Assembly (NCBI GenBank): GCA_036023115.1
Contig: JAYKKT010000037.1
Span: 1,556,001-1,620,000 of the forward strand
Length of the DNA: 64,000 nucleotides
Reading direction: 5' to 3'
From: Brasenia schreberi
Taxonomy: Eukaryota; Streptophyta; Magnoliopsida; Nymphaeales; Cabombaceae
Part shown: positions 1 to 11,180 of the stretch, in pieces
Layout: each line of letters opens with the position of its first letter
Numbering within the stretch: position 1 is the stretch's first letter
Program-made: the position numbers and the translations under genes
Notes under the pieces: generated by a model
The model's input: only the letters and a program-made list of their open reading frames with translations
The model's database searches: none
What the model was told of the DNA's origin: nothing

Positions 1-587
1 CCGAACCCCATCCCCGGCATCATCACGCTCATTATCGGCATTTCCTCAACGCCGAATTTCTTCCTCAAAATATCCGTAAGATCTGCTACTTCCATCAAAG
101 TAAGTCCAACAACTTCATCGACGATCTCAGATACCTTTCCACTAACTTCTCTAGAGATCGTTCCCGAATCCGATCCCAATGATTCTTGAACAGAGCTAGA
201 AATCCTTCGAGAGATCAACCTCCCATCGCAGAAACCCGGATTTGTCGACCAACCAAAACTGGAAGAAAGACTGTAAAGCGTAATCGGTGAAGCAATCCAT
301 GGTGAATAGTGCGATTTTTCCGACGGATTGTGAGAAAAAACAGCCGAATCGTAACATTTTCCGTTCTGATCGTGTAAATCACGATTTTGTGTGATCTCCA
401 ATCGTAAACGAGAAGCCGAGAAAAGGGAAGAGCGATTGGAGCGAAATCCTAAGAAGAGAGGGGATCGATTGGAAGATGAAGGGGAGGAGAGATCGGACGT
501 CTGGAAAGAAGTAGGAGTGCTTCCCGATTGATGGACGAGGAAATTAGGTTTCCTTGTCTGGAAGGAAGAGGGACGCCACCTCTTCAT
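1..587 (-). CDS. Organellar L7/L12-type ribosomal protein, N-terminal part (partial)
   Basis: An uninterrupted minus-strand frame of 195 codons runs from an ATG at 587-585 to the window edge. The first ~150 residues are rich in Ser, Arg and Phe with few acidic residues at the start, as in a mitochondrial (or plastid) targeting region. The C-terminal ~40 visible residues contain LTLMEVADLTDILRKKFGV, the start of the L7/L12 C-terminal domain that contacts elongation factors on the ribosomal stalk, followed by a Met-rich segment (MPIMSVMMPGMG) typical of the plant L7/L12-like mitochondrial group. The globular domain continues to the left, outside the window. The start is the first in-frame ATG; the upstream sequence is non-coding and CT-rich. 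The absence of any stop over 587 bases, next to heavily decayed transposons, argues for a living gene. Family assignment is good; mitochondrial versus plastid location is inferred. Confidence 0.75.
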   Translation of the reverse strand, partial: MKRWRPSSFQTRKPNFLVHQSGSTPTSFQTSDLSSPSSSNRSPLFLGFRSNRSSLFSASRLRLEITQNRDLHDQNGKCYDSAVFSHNPSEKSHYSPWIASPITLYSLSSSFGWSTNPGFCDGRLISRRISSSVQESLGSDSGTISREVSGKVSEIVDEVVGLTLMEVADLTDILRKKFGVEEMPIMSVMMPGMGF

Positions 588-1141
588 GGTAGTAGAGACT
601 TCACTTGTCTGTGATTCAATGGCGGGTTTAAAACCTAATTTTGTAACCAGAACCTGAAACAGTTTGGGGGTTTAAGGAGAGGCACTTCACAATGGGTGGG
701 AGGCAATTCCATACCCGACAGAACCCGACCCGAAATTCTGAGCTTGGGTAGGTGTTTAAGCACCCCGAAACCCTGACCTCATTAATACCCAAACTGCCTC
801 TCTCTCTCTCCCCCCGACCATTTACCTTTTATCTTTCAACTTTCTCCACCTCGCTCTTTACTTCTCACACTTTCCTAACTCACTCTTACGAGCTAAGTAA
901 CATGATGTTCATCCAAGGTGTGTTCAAAGTGAAATCTCTCTCTCTCCTCTTACTCACCTGTTTCGACTTGTGTCCCAAGTGTGTTCACTTATGGTGTGTT
1001 TAATTGGTATCATCAACCCCCTAGTACTAAAATTGAAGGCTTAGACCCAACACGACCTTGTAACTATAGTTATGAGAAACCACACTTGCATGTTTAATTT
1101 GCAAGTAATATTGGCACTTGAGTTTCTTTGCCAGACAGTAG
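588..1141. other. Intergenic, upstream of the L7/L12-like gene
   Basis: Presumed promoter and 5' UTR of the minus-strand gene on the left, with pyrimidine-rich tracts at about 798-812 and 930-945. No clear TATA box and no coding signal were seen. The small open frame at 752-1003 is low-complexity and unsupported. Confidence 0.4.
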
Positions 1142-2852
1142 AACAACAACAACTAAGTCTTTATATTAGATGGGATGGGGTCGACTACATGGATTCTTTG
1201 ATTTCACATAGCCCTATCATGTGTCATGTTGCAGGTAACTCAACATAAGCTAGAACATTCTTTATTTTTTCTTTCCAACACTTTTGGGGTCGTCCTCTAC
1301 CTCTTTTAATACTTTCAAAATCTAGTTTTGCATACCTTCTTACAAGCGTTTCTTTTGATTTTCTTTCTATATCTAAACCATATTAAACGATGTTCTCTCA
1401 TTTTATCATCTATTGGTATCACTCCTAATTTATTTCTAATAACCTAGTTATGTATACAGTCTTTCTTTGTATGACCATTCATCAATCTCAACAACTTCAT
1501 TTCTGTCACATACATCTTTTGTACATGTTGATGATTAACTACCCAACACTTAGAAGCATAAAACATGGAAGGTCTAATTGTTGCTATATAATATTTACCT
1601 TTTAACTTTAATGGTATCTTCTTATCACAAAGAATACCAGATGCTCCTCTCCATTTTATTTTAACCAACTTGCATTAATTCTATGCATAACAACTCCATC
1701 AATTCTTCCATCACCCTAAAAAATTGACCTTAGGTATTTAAAATTTTCCTTTTACGAGATGCACTATGTGCCAATCTTAATTTCTATGTCATCTAAAGTA
1801 ACCAAATGATCAAACTTACATTCCATATATTCTATCTTTGTTCTACTAAGTCAGAAGCCTTTACTTTCTAATGTTTCTCTCCATAGTTCTAATTTTCTAT
1901 TAACTTTTTTCTTCGATTCCTCAACTAACACAATGCCATATGCAAATAACATAAACCACTTCATTTTGAATATGTTTTGTTAACTCATCAATCACTATTA
2001 TAAATAAGTATGGACTTAAAGTTGATCCTTGATGTAATCCAATATTAACTTCAAAGAAATCTGTCATTCCTTTATGAGTCCTCACACATGTTTTTGCACT
2101 ATCGTACATGTCTCTTATAAGGTTTATGTATGTCAATGGGATACCTCTTTTTTTCAAGGTTCTTTAAAGAACATCCCTTGGTACCATATGATAAGTTTTT
2201 TCTAGATCAATAAATATCATGTGAAGGTCTTTCTTGTTTACTCTAAAATGTTCCACAAGACATCTGAAAAGGTGAGTCACTTCAATAGTAGATTTGCTTA
2301 GCATGAATCTAAATTGGTTCCCTGTTATACTTGATATTAATCTTAACCTATGTTTGATAATTCTTTCCCATAATTTCATATATGGCTCATTAAATTGATA
2401 CCTCAATAATTCGTATAATTCTAAATGTCTCTCTTGTTCTTGTATATGGGTATAAGTGTACTCGCTCTCCATTCCATGAGCATCTTTTGGTTTCTCCATA
2501 TTTCATTAAATAGTCTTCTAAGTCAAGTGATTTTTGTCTCTCCTACAATTTTCCAAACTTTTATAGGAATATTTTTTCGTCCTACATATTTACCTCCTTT
2601 CATATGTTTAAGAGCCTCTTTGACTTCATTCTTTTGAATACGTCGGTAAAAATTGTGGTTTATATACTTTTCTGATTTGGATAACTCTCCTAAGATAATA
2701 CTAATATCTTTATTTTTATTAAAAACTTATAAAAATAGTTTTTCATCTAATTTTTATATTATCATTTGCCACTAGAATTTTTTTATCCTCGTCTTTGATG
2801 TATCTAACAAAATTAAAATCCTTAGTTTTTTTATCTCTAGTCCTAACTATCC
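1142..2852 (-). mobile_element. RTE-clade LINE, copy A (5'-truncated, decayed)
   Basis: The minus strand carries the reverse-transcriptase half and 3' end of an RTE-type LINE. Recognisable stretches are RT motifs ([43 protein letters not shown]) and the C-terminal part ([16 protein letters not shown]). It ends at the left in the family's 3' tail of AAC/GTT triplets (1142-1154). The frame is broken repeatedly, so it is dead. The aspartates of the RT active site are lost (the motif that reads FADD in other copies here is disrupted near 1945). Similarity to the other copies stops at about 2852. I found no clear target-site duplication, so the 5' end is approximate. Confidence 0.85.
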
Positions 2853-4780
2853 TTGTTATGATAATAGTTTGTTAAAAAAGGTGATAGGGATAAAGTATGA
2901 CTTAGATGTAATAGAAGTGATGAATATAAAAGTAAGAAAGTAGTTGATGTTGAAAGTAAGCATTGGATTGGTAAGAAGAAAGTAAAATGCTCGTTTTTAC
3001 TTCAATGAGTTGATGAAGCCAATGAATCTTTGAGATTGACAATGAGTTGTTAGATGCATAATCATCTTATTAGTTTATATCTAGAAGTGCATGCATTTAC
3101 ATGCAACTTAACCAACATTGAGTTCAATTTAACAAAAGAGATAATAAAAAGTTATTATGAACTCAAATCCTAGCATATGTTGATACAATTGAAGTTGAGT
3201 GGTAACTTAAAGCTTAGCATCGTAAAGCACATTTATAAGACGAGAATAACAATAAAGCAAAAGAAAATAAGTGATCGAATGATTTTTGAGCAACTTTTGC
3301 ATCAAATAATCATCATAAGCATAACACATGGCATCATAAGATACCATATACAGACTATGTGAGTGGTATTATATTTGTAAATCTTACTTTAACTTAGATT
3401 GAGATATGTCTATAGATTTAGTGTGAAAATACAATGTGGTGAATGTTGTGAAGGAAAAACATATTTATTATAAAAAATTGCATAACTGATATAAGTTTCA
3501 GTTCACTTATAACTAGAAATGGTACAACTTAGAAAACCACAAAATAATGGGAGAAAACCAATGTATGATAAATTTGTTTAAGTGGCAAAATGGGAGATGT
3601 GAGTTATCGTGTGGCCCCTTGAGGCAAAGATAATGTGCATCGAGAAATTCGGAGAAGAAAGGCCCTCTTTGAGATTTTTTTGAGATGCTCTTTTTGAAAA
3701 GCTAAATACGTTTTAACAAAACTCGTTTTGCTTTTACAAAAGTTTAACATACATCCCCACCCTAACTTAGCATATTTATTATATAAACAATACATTACAA
3801 AATATATTGAAGAACATATTATTCAAGTGATGAGAAAAAAATGGAATTGATATGCGCACAACCCTTTTACTATACACACTCCAATTTTGTTGCTTTTTCC
3901 AAAATGCCCTTAGGCATTTTCAATAATTATAAAAATGCCTTTTCAGCAGAAAATCGTGAACCAACTTCTAGCTCCCATTTTCCTTCATTCTTTTGGCTAT
4001 ACTTTTCAGTAGAAAATCTATAGCCATTTTTACCAAAAAAATGAATTGAAATATGTCGAAATGATGGATTTGAGAAGAACCGATAAGAGAGGGAAGGAAG
4101 AAGAGTTTTTTCGATTTCTTTAGCCAATTCGAAGTAAATTCACCAATTTATTAGGGTATGTTATTGATTTTGTATTGTATCATTTTTCATTCATTTAATT
4201 GAATTTTTCATGCTATTAGGTGCCGAAAAAAACAAAGTCTTTCCAGCATCACACGAGTTAGAGACGAGCCTCATGCGTATATCCCACTTTGAGTGAGGCA
4301 CTTGATACCCATCTCCTACTTAGTGTGAGACATAAATAATTTTTTCTATACCGACATGGCATATAGGATACGAGTACAAGGTCGTAATGTCACCACTTTA
4401 TTTAAGAGATGCAACACAGTGTCGTATGAAAGATGCTCTCATAGATGACAACGAGAAGAAGAAGTTGTCTCTTTACGTTATGAGGATGATACATCAACCT
4501 TAAATAGTGAGATCAATATTGCAAATAATGAGGATGAGGGGTATCCTAATATATCGAGATTACTCTCGAGCTTTGAAGATCACATTGCATATAAGATCTG
4601 AGAGGAATATGTACTTTAAAACTTTAGTATAAATTTATGTAAATATTCTCTATACACATACTGATATCAATATTTTATATTCTAATGTATTATGTAAATA
4701 TATATTTACAAGCAATATGAAAAGTGATAACAACTTATACATATTACACTGTGGGTAGAGACTAGTAAGTGAAGAGGATG
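2853..4780. other. AT-rich non-coding stretch, possible end of a MULE
   Basis: No gene recognised. Two close direct repeats of ttttcag-agaaaatc lie near 3940 and 4006. Around 4,250-4,620 there is faint similarity to 15,050-15,300 (acidic coding-like text before a plant mobile domain), so the right part probably belongs to the decayed PMD gene that follows. Confidence 0.35.
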
Positions 4781-6060
4781 GATGTTAGGCCTAGAAATTG
4801 GGTTGAGCTTGCATACCATAGTGGATTGATTGGACATGAAGACTTATTATACGAGGTGATAGATCATATATTGCTAACTGCTTTTATCGAGCATTGGCAA
4901 GCATACACAAACAACTTTCACATGCCATAGGGTAAGATGATGTCTACGGGATACTTGGTCTTCCAATAGAGGACCAACTCGTTTTATTGACACAAAAGAT
5001 GATGATTAGAAGTAGAGAAATTTTAAGTGATATGTTGGGAATGGGCATCGATGAAGTTGTATGTGAGATTAAGTATCGGGTTGTTAAGTTTGAGGTGTTT
5101 CGAACTAATGTTTCAAGAAGGAGAGCAAGTAATAAAAATAATACCTTATGTTATTTGTTGTATCAGTTAGAGTGCATGTTGTATCAGGATAAGTCTACAG
5201 ATATGGTACCCATAACACTTGTGAATCTGTTAACACATGATTGTAGGAGGGTTGGTAATTATGGATGGGGTGCAACTGCATTAGCATATTTGTATAGATA
5301 ACTAGGAAATGCATCCCGGATAGAAGTACAATAATATAGTAGATATACTTTTTTGCTTTAGGTAATAATATTTACTATTATTGCTTGTGTTATTTATAAT
5401 TCAAATTTTTTTATTTAAAAATTAATAAGTTATATGTTTTAATTATAGACATAGATTTATGAGTACTTCACAGCTTTCAGAGTTGCTATGTGACAAAAAT
5501 GGTAGGATAGAAAACCATGAGTAGGCCGATAGATGAGTAGTGTGTTACAAACAATCTCTTGTTAATCAACTTACTCAATATTATAAGCAATTAGATTTGA
5601 TGATGATATATCAAGTATTTTGAATGTTATATATTCTTACGTACTATTTTGTGAAATACAGATTGACTAATAACTATATAGTTCTATAAAATACATAGAT
5701 TGTAATACATATCAATTATAGCGATATCACGAATGCAATCAATGCATAAATATTGTGGAGCCTTATATACCAGTGTTATGGGTCACGTAGCAACAATAAG
5801 ACCCTCTATTGCAAAGAGATCTACGAAGCTACACATATAGGGAATAATATGAGTCATGTGATGCAACCTCAAAAGCTCAATGCTAATATTATTTTGAGCT
5901 TGACTATTTTGGAGTCCCAACACTATACTCATACAAGTGTGATGAGGTTATACATGGAGTGATACATTTAGAATATTCATCGATTTATTTTACAAGTATC
6001 TTGCAGTCAGTTATATCTTGCTCAACCTACTCCAACTAGGCAACATGATACATCATTCTA
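4780..6060 (+). pseudogene. Plant mobile domain (PMD, MAIN-like) gene remnant, copy 1
   Basis: Broken plus-strand text matches the plant mobile domain: an opening helix (HILLTAFIEHWQAYTNNFH, ~4,866-4,923), the LGLPI-like turn (~4,957-4,970), a segment with LLYQLECMLYQDKS (~5,155-5,196) and the closing GNYGWGATALAYLYR (5,254-5,298). An intron-like gap follows, then a later exon-like piece beginning HRFMSTSQLSELL (~5,452-5,493). PMD genes occur in plants both as host genes (MAIN, MAIL; they act with PP7-type phosphatases in nuclei) and as passengers of transposons. Several stops interrupt the frame. A MULE transposase fragment on the opposite strand 1.5 kb away suggests that this copy travelled in a MULE. 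Family call is moderately sure; exon limits are not. Confidence 0.6.
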
Positions 6061-7480
6061 TATATAGGTAAATGAATAATTATATTTCTATTAGAGTATT
6101 TTTCCCTGTAACCCCACATACTAACTTTTCTCCACTTAATTTCTTATATCAGCATATGAGTGTGATAGGTGAGACACTTACAATAACTTTAGTATATTTA
6201 GACCATGTGCTATGACCATTCGCAGGTGATCATATGTTGCTAACTCTCATAGAGACATATAAGCAATGTAATGAACGAATTCACTAGTTACACTTGATGA
6301 TGATGATGGTGACTATCAGTGATATTTTTTATTTGGACTCTTTATAGGATGCTATTTTGTAAATTTGAAACATTGTATATGTAAACAATGATTGTAATGA
6401 AAGAAATTTGAATTTTTTGCAACATACATGATTGCAATAAAATATCATACTCTATCTATTAATATAATACATAATATCTATTTAAATCTCAAAATCATTT
6501 AATTACATATACAAATAGATAATAGTTGACACTTAGTCATCGTCCTCAATATCGTGTACAATATCATCTCTTAGTTCTCTCAATTGTATGTATAACTCGA
6601 TACATACTTGAAACATAGCTAGCGAACTCTCAATACTTTCATCTGGATAACACACTATCATGTTGGAAATATATGAGGCATCGAAGAGCCATTAACCATT
6701 TACATATGCGAAAAAATATAAACAAAATAAATGATTAATGTCTACTTAAATTTACGAACTGTTACCATATCATAATGAAATATATATAATGCTCACCGCT
6801 AGAAATGGTCGTGCAATATGATTACAACACATCTACCACACATCCCTTACAATAGACTGCTAAGTGTTTGACACTAGTGAGAGAAATATCGTCGACTCTA
6901 TCATAGAGAAGAGTACTAATGTCACATTCTATTGAGTAGCGATAACTAAACCCATATCTGGCATGAACAAAATCCAATACTAACTAGGTTATGACCCATC
7001 TCTCATGTATGCAATATGTCAAATAACAACATTAATATCATCATTCTTTACCAAAACCTTTGCATATATATGACGCCTACATGTCACCTCTTTTAAGCAC
7101 TTTCTACGAGCTTCATGTCACACCACTCCTCCTCTTTCCTACAAGTGTACCAATGACTTTGTATTGCAAATTTCATCTCTAATAACATTTATCCAAACAT
7201 TTATGAAGATACCCATAAATTGTGGTATTTTTGTCTCATAACTTAGTTCAAAGTTAAGTTGTGTGAAAATATTTTTCTCAATGGTAGAGAGAGAGGATCA
7301 CAAGAGGATCAACCTATCCCAAGAGATGCATCACATCCTCAACTATATATACGCCCATGCTTTTCTCGGCGCGAGACAATCTTGCATGCATGCTCTCAAG
7401 CTAACAAGTCCCGTCTCGTAGATTGGTTAAATGATCTCATTTTAGAACAATAAATTGGTGGTTCATATAGGATAGTATAC
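6061..7480. other. Unassigned part of the PMD/MULE remnant
   Basis: AT-rich. Minus-strand text near 6,990-7,190 reads like a broken coding region (a patch EARRKCLKEVTCRRHIYAKV) but I do not recognise the family. The 64-codon plus-strand frame at 7,259-7,453 has no supported identity. Confidence 0.3.
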
Positions 7481-7489
7481 TCATTACTC

Positions 7490-7924
7490 AATTTCTTATC
7501 TAATATCTTAACAAATTTCCTACATTCTAGATGATTCCATAACTTTCTTCAAATGGTCTCCATAGAGGTCCATGCATCCGCTCCTACTTGATCGATAATA
7601 AATGTGGTATCTTCTTCCATGTCTAACTTGTTTTAAAATAGATCAATAGTTGGTTATATGCCGTCTCCATAAGAAGTGTGTCACATATGTAAAAATTATT
7701 TGAATGATATTCACTAAAGGCAGATCACGATTACTGTAGATAACACGTAAAATTTTGTTTAGAGTGCATAATTCTCTCACACACTTCAACACCCAAACAT
7801 AATTCTCTTCCTTTTCCGTATTCATAAAAGCGAAGGCTATAAAGAAGTTCTTAAAGATTGATGTGGACCCGACAACCTCAAGAAAAAATATTTTATACCT
7901 GAAAAAAATATGAAAAATATACAA
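7490..7924 (-). pseudogene. MULE transposase fragment (FAR1-related), copy 1
   Basis: The minus strand encodes a piece of the Mutator-like transposase core: YKIFFLEVVGSTSIFKNF, then FIAFAFMNTEKEENYVWVL and, after a spacer, a diverged SNRDLPLVNII (usually TDRELALMNAI) and LWRRHITNY (usually LCRWHI-KN). The Asp of the RDL/REL motif is one of the catalytic acids and is present. The frame ends in stops just after the HIT motif and the DNA-binding N-terminus is missing. An acceptor-like run of T ending in CAG just before GTATAAAATATT (~7,900) suggests an intron boundary. It faces the PMD remnant on the left; together they look like one old MULE. Confidence 0.7.
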
Positions 7925-9269
7925 CTGTTAATAACAACAATATAGGGTAAACATTACTACACAATACTAAGACACATGTTTTCTTATATGTTGTCAAATT
8001 CTAATACCTATAAAAATTCATGAAGTAGGTGCACGAAACAAGGATACACAAATACAATATTACTTATAGTATCCATATGAAGGACTTTACCATGTCATGT
8101 ATGATAATGATTAATGTCTAGATCATGTAGTAGTTGTTGTAAAACACTTTGAGAATCATAATCTTCCTTCTTGATTTTCATCCTTACATTTTAAATATGT
8201 TTTGCCGTACTCACATTTTGTACGTCCACCTACTTTACATGCGTCAGAATATGCTTTGTTTTGCAGTGCATTATTTTCATTGCGATAATGCCCTTATTCT
8301 ATTTCTCACTCTTCTTGTGTGTATAGTTAACACTTACATACCTTAGTCATAGTGACTTATGTTCGATTATCACATTATATCTATAAGAAGTAGAGGCTAG
8401 TGAGAGTTTTTTAGAGCGAAAGAGACAAACGGCCTCTTAGATTGAGTGAAAGAGACATGGCTGGATGTTATTATAAGAGATATAGAAGAGCGAGCGAGCG
8501 AGCGAGAGAGGGAGAGAGATCTAGCTAGGAGGTTGGTCAGACAATTAAATCTGAGAGAGAAAACAATTAAATCTGAGAGAGAAAGGGAGAGGATACTTCG
8601 AGAAAAATCACCCACAACAATTGGTGGTAGAGACTTGCATGTTCACTATGCAAAATGAGAAAGATAAGGGATGGTTAAAAAGTGAAATTGGTGGTTCAAA
8701 ACCACCAAAAACAATTTTAGAAAACCACTTGTTTTATCAAATCGGGTGGTTAAACACCGTCATATTTGATATTAAAATAGCAGGAAATTTATGAAAACCA
8801 ATTCCAACAGTTCATGTACCATACATAATTTGATGATCATCTGGAACATTTATCTCTGATAGATTTCAACAATTTTTACTTTTAATTCGACAATCGAACT
8901 GTAGAAAAAGTTTATTGGAATATAAGGTCACTCGCAATAGCTTTATCCACTCTCGTCTTGACACAATGTATACAAGACTCGCGTCAGTTCAATAATAAAG
9001 TTGCTGAGAAAAATTACATTTGAATCTATTAAAACAATAGGAAATTAAGGAAATAGTGAGCCTTCTCTTTACGATCCCAGTATCCCCATATCTTACATGC
9101 CAAGATCAAACAGCTCATGGGCAACACTTTCAAAGTTCTATATTAAAACACTCAAGCTAACACGACCACAGTGACATTGAAGACTAGCATGTAAACATAA
9201 TCTCACTAACACAAAGTTCGTGTGAACTCGGGTTTCGTTGATGGAATACGAAAAGTGCAAAACCTTAGG
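7925..9269. other. Intergenic, with a small GAGC repeat
   Basis: No gene recognised. A short (GAGC)n run lies at 8,491-8,508 and purine-rich GA tracts at 8,508-8,600; these make the antiparallel low-complexity frames in this region. GGTGGTT/AACCACC inverted copies occur at 8,690-8,760, possibly a transposon end. Confidence 0.35.
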
Positions 9270-9956
9270 TAGGGGTGTAATCAACCGAGTCAAAAAAGCT
9301 AGCATAGGCAAGCTTACCTAGACTCACATTGGCATGAACTTGACCTCCATTGACTCTGATATTGATGCTAAAACATATTTGGGCAATTCAAACTTGAAGC
9401 TCAATTGGAGTTTCAACGAGTTCAATTAGGTCAAGCTCAGTTAAGCTCATGAGTGAGATTGAACTTGAGCTGGAAGTTGAGTCCCGACCAATAAAAACTC
9501 CATCAATTGGCAGGATAAACAACTATATAAGGGCTTTTTGATACTGCACTTGATCTTAGCAAAAAAGGCTGGAAAAGTGTGTGCTTTCCCCTTGATGTGT
9601 TTAATCAATTTTTGTAGTGCTATACTCCTTTTAATTCTCTTCTCCCTATCAATACATGATATATATAGAGAGAGAGAAATTAGTTCATGCAAACATCCAT
9701 CCATGCTCCAACAATCTCAAAGATCTCAACCATTGGATCGGTGAGATCGATGGTTGAAATTTAAATTTCAAAAACAAAACAGTACCTTGGTACTTTTTGT
9801 ATGGCCTAATACTATTTTTTTTGCTTTAAAGATCTTTACAGTTATCTTAAATATCGAAAGTCAAGATCTTTAAGAAGATTAGAGCATCAATGAGTGTGTA
9901 GATGAATTATGCTCTCTCTTTATATACACACATATATGTATGTATGTATAAAACTG

Positions 9957-10291
<335 letters not shown>

Positions 10292-10296
10292 ATATA

Positions 10297-10531
10297 TACA
10301 CTGATATATAATAGCATGTTTAGGTTCTAGCAAATTTAAATAAATTTCAACCAACCAACTTTAATGATGGATGATTTAAATTTGAAATAAAAAAATCAAA
10401 AGTGTTTATATGAATAAAGTACACATATACATTTTACTTTTTAGATTTAAATTTTAATCATCCATCATCTAAGATGGACAATTGAGATTTGTTTGGATTT
10501 ACTGGCACATAAGTATGCTAACATGTACTTG
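10297..10531. mobile_element. Palindromic MITE, copy 2
   Basis: Diverged sister of the element at 9,957-10,184 in the same orientation: same start (atagcatgtttaggttctagcaa), same central gatggatgattt / atccatcatc arms, and same right end (gagatttgtttggattta, then gtatgctaacatgtact). A further degraded right half occurs at about 44,106-44,160. Confidence 0.6.
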
Positions 10532-11059
10532 TTCCTCTCTCTCTCTCTCTCTCTATAAAGTTCTTTTTTATTTGGGAGCCAACTTGAGTTGAGTATTCGT
10601 GAGCTCTAGTTATCGTCAAATTGATCTCGAATAGCTCTTGAGCAGCTCAGCTCACGTTCACCCCTGACCTTTACTATGCAATTAGCAATTAACAAATGTT
10701 TGTCGTTTATTGAATTTTACGAACTCTATTCCCACATTTGTGGAAACTTGTAAATAGTTGGCACTTCTGGTTACTGCCTAAAGAATTATTTAGGCTTGTT
10801 CTTTATTTATCTTCTCTAGGAAGAAGACGATCCTTTTTTGCTTTTCAATTTGTTCTATGTCCATACGGAAAGAAAGAACAGAAATAGATTCACCCCTCTT
10901 AAAAATTAAAGGCATCTTGTAGAGTTATAGTATGTCTGAAATTCTGGTTTGTCTATAGCATCCTTTCTTTACATAGATGAAACTTGAGCTCTTGCACGCA
11001 CTCACACACACACACATACAGAAGCAACCCTCTTTGGAAAATTTCCTAACAAAGCCTTC

Positions 11060-11180
11060 TCACATGGCACCCAGAGCGTCAGCTCAATAGCAGGGCGTTT
11101 TAGCATTGTTACTGGTGGGAGTTCGAGTCCCAAAAGGTATGTGTTAGGCTTCGGCCTCCTCTAACCGAAGAAAAAAAGCC
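11060..11180 (+). mobile_element. tRNA-derived SINE-like sequence
   Basis: A tRNA-like pol III promoter is visible: A-box-like tcagctcaatagc (11,079-11,091) and, about 30 bases on, a near-perfect B box agttcgagtcc (11,120-11,130). The region between cannot fold as a normal tRNA and lacks an acceptor stem, so this is a SINE head rather than a tRNA gene. Its 3' part (ttaggcttcggcctcctctaac) ends in an A-rich run near 11,170. Confidence 0.5.

Noticed and set aside
8397..8658. Ser/Arg/Glu-rich frames on both strands
   Set aside because: Low-complexity translations of GA/GAGC tracts.
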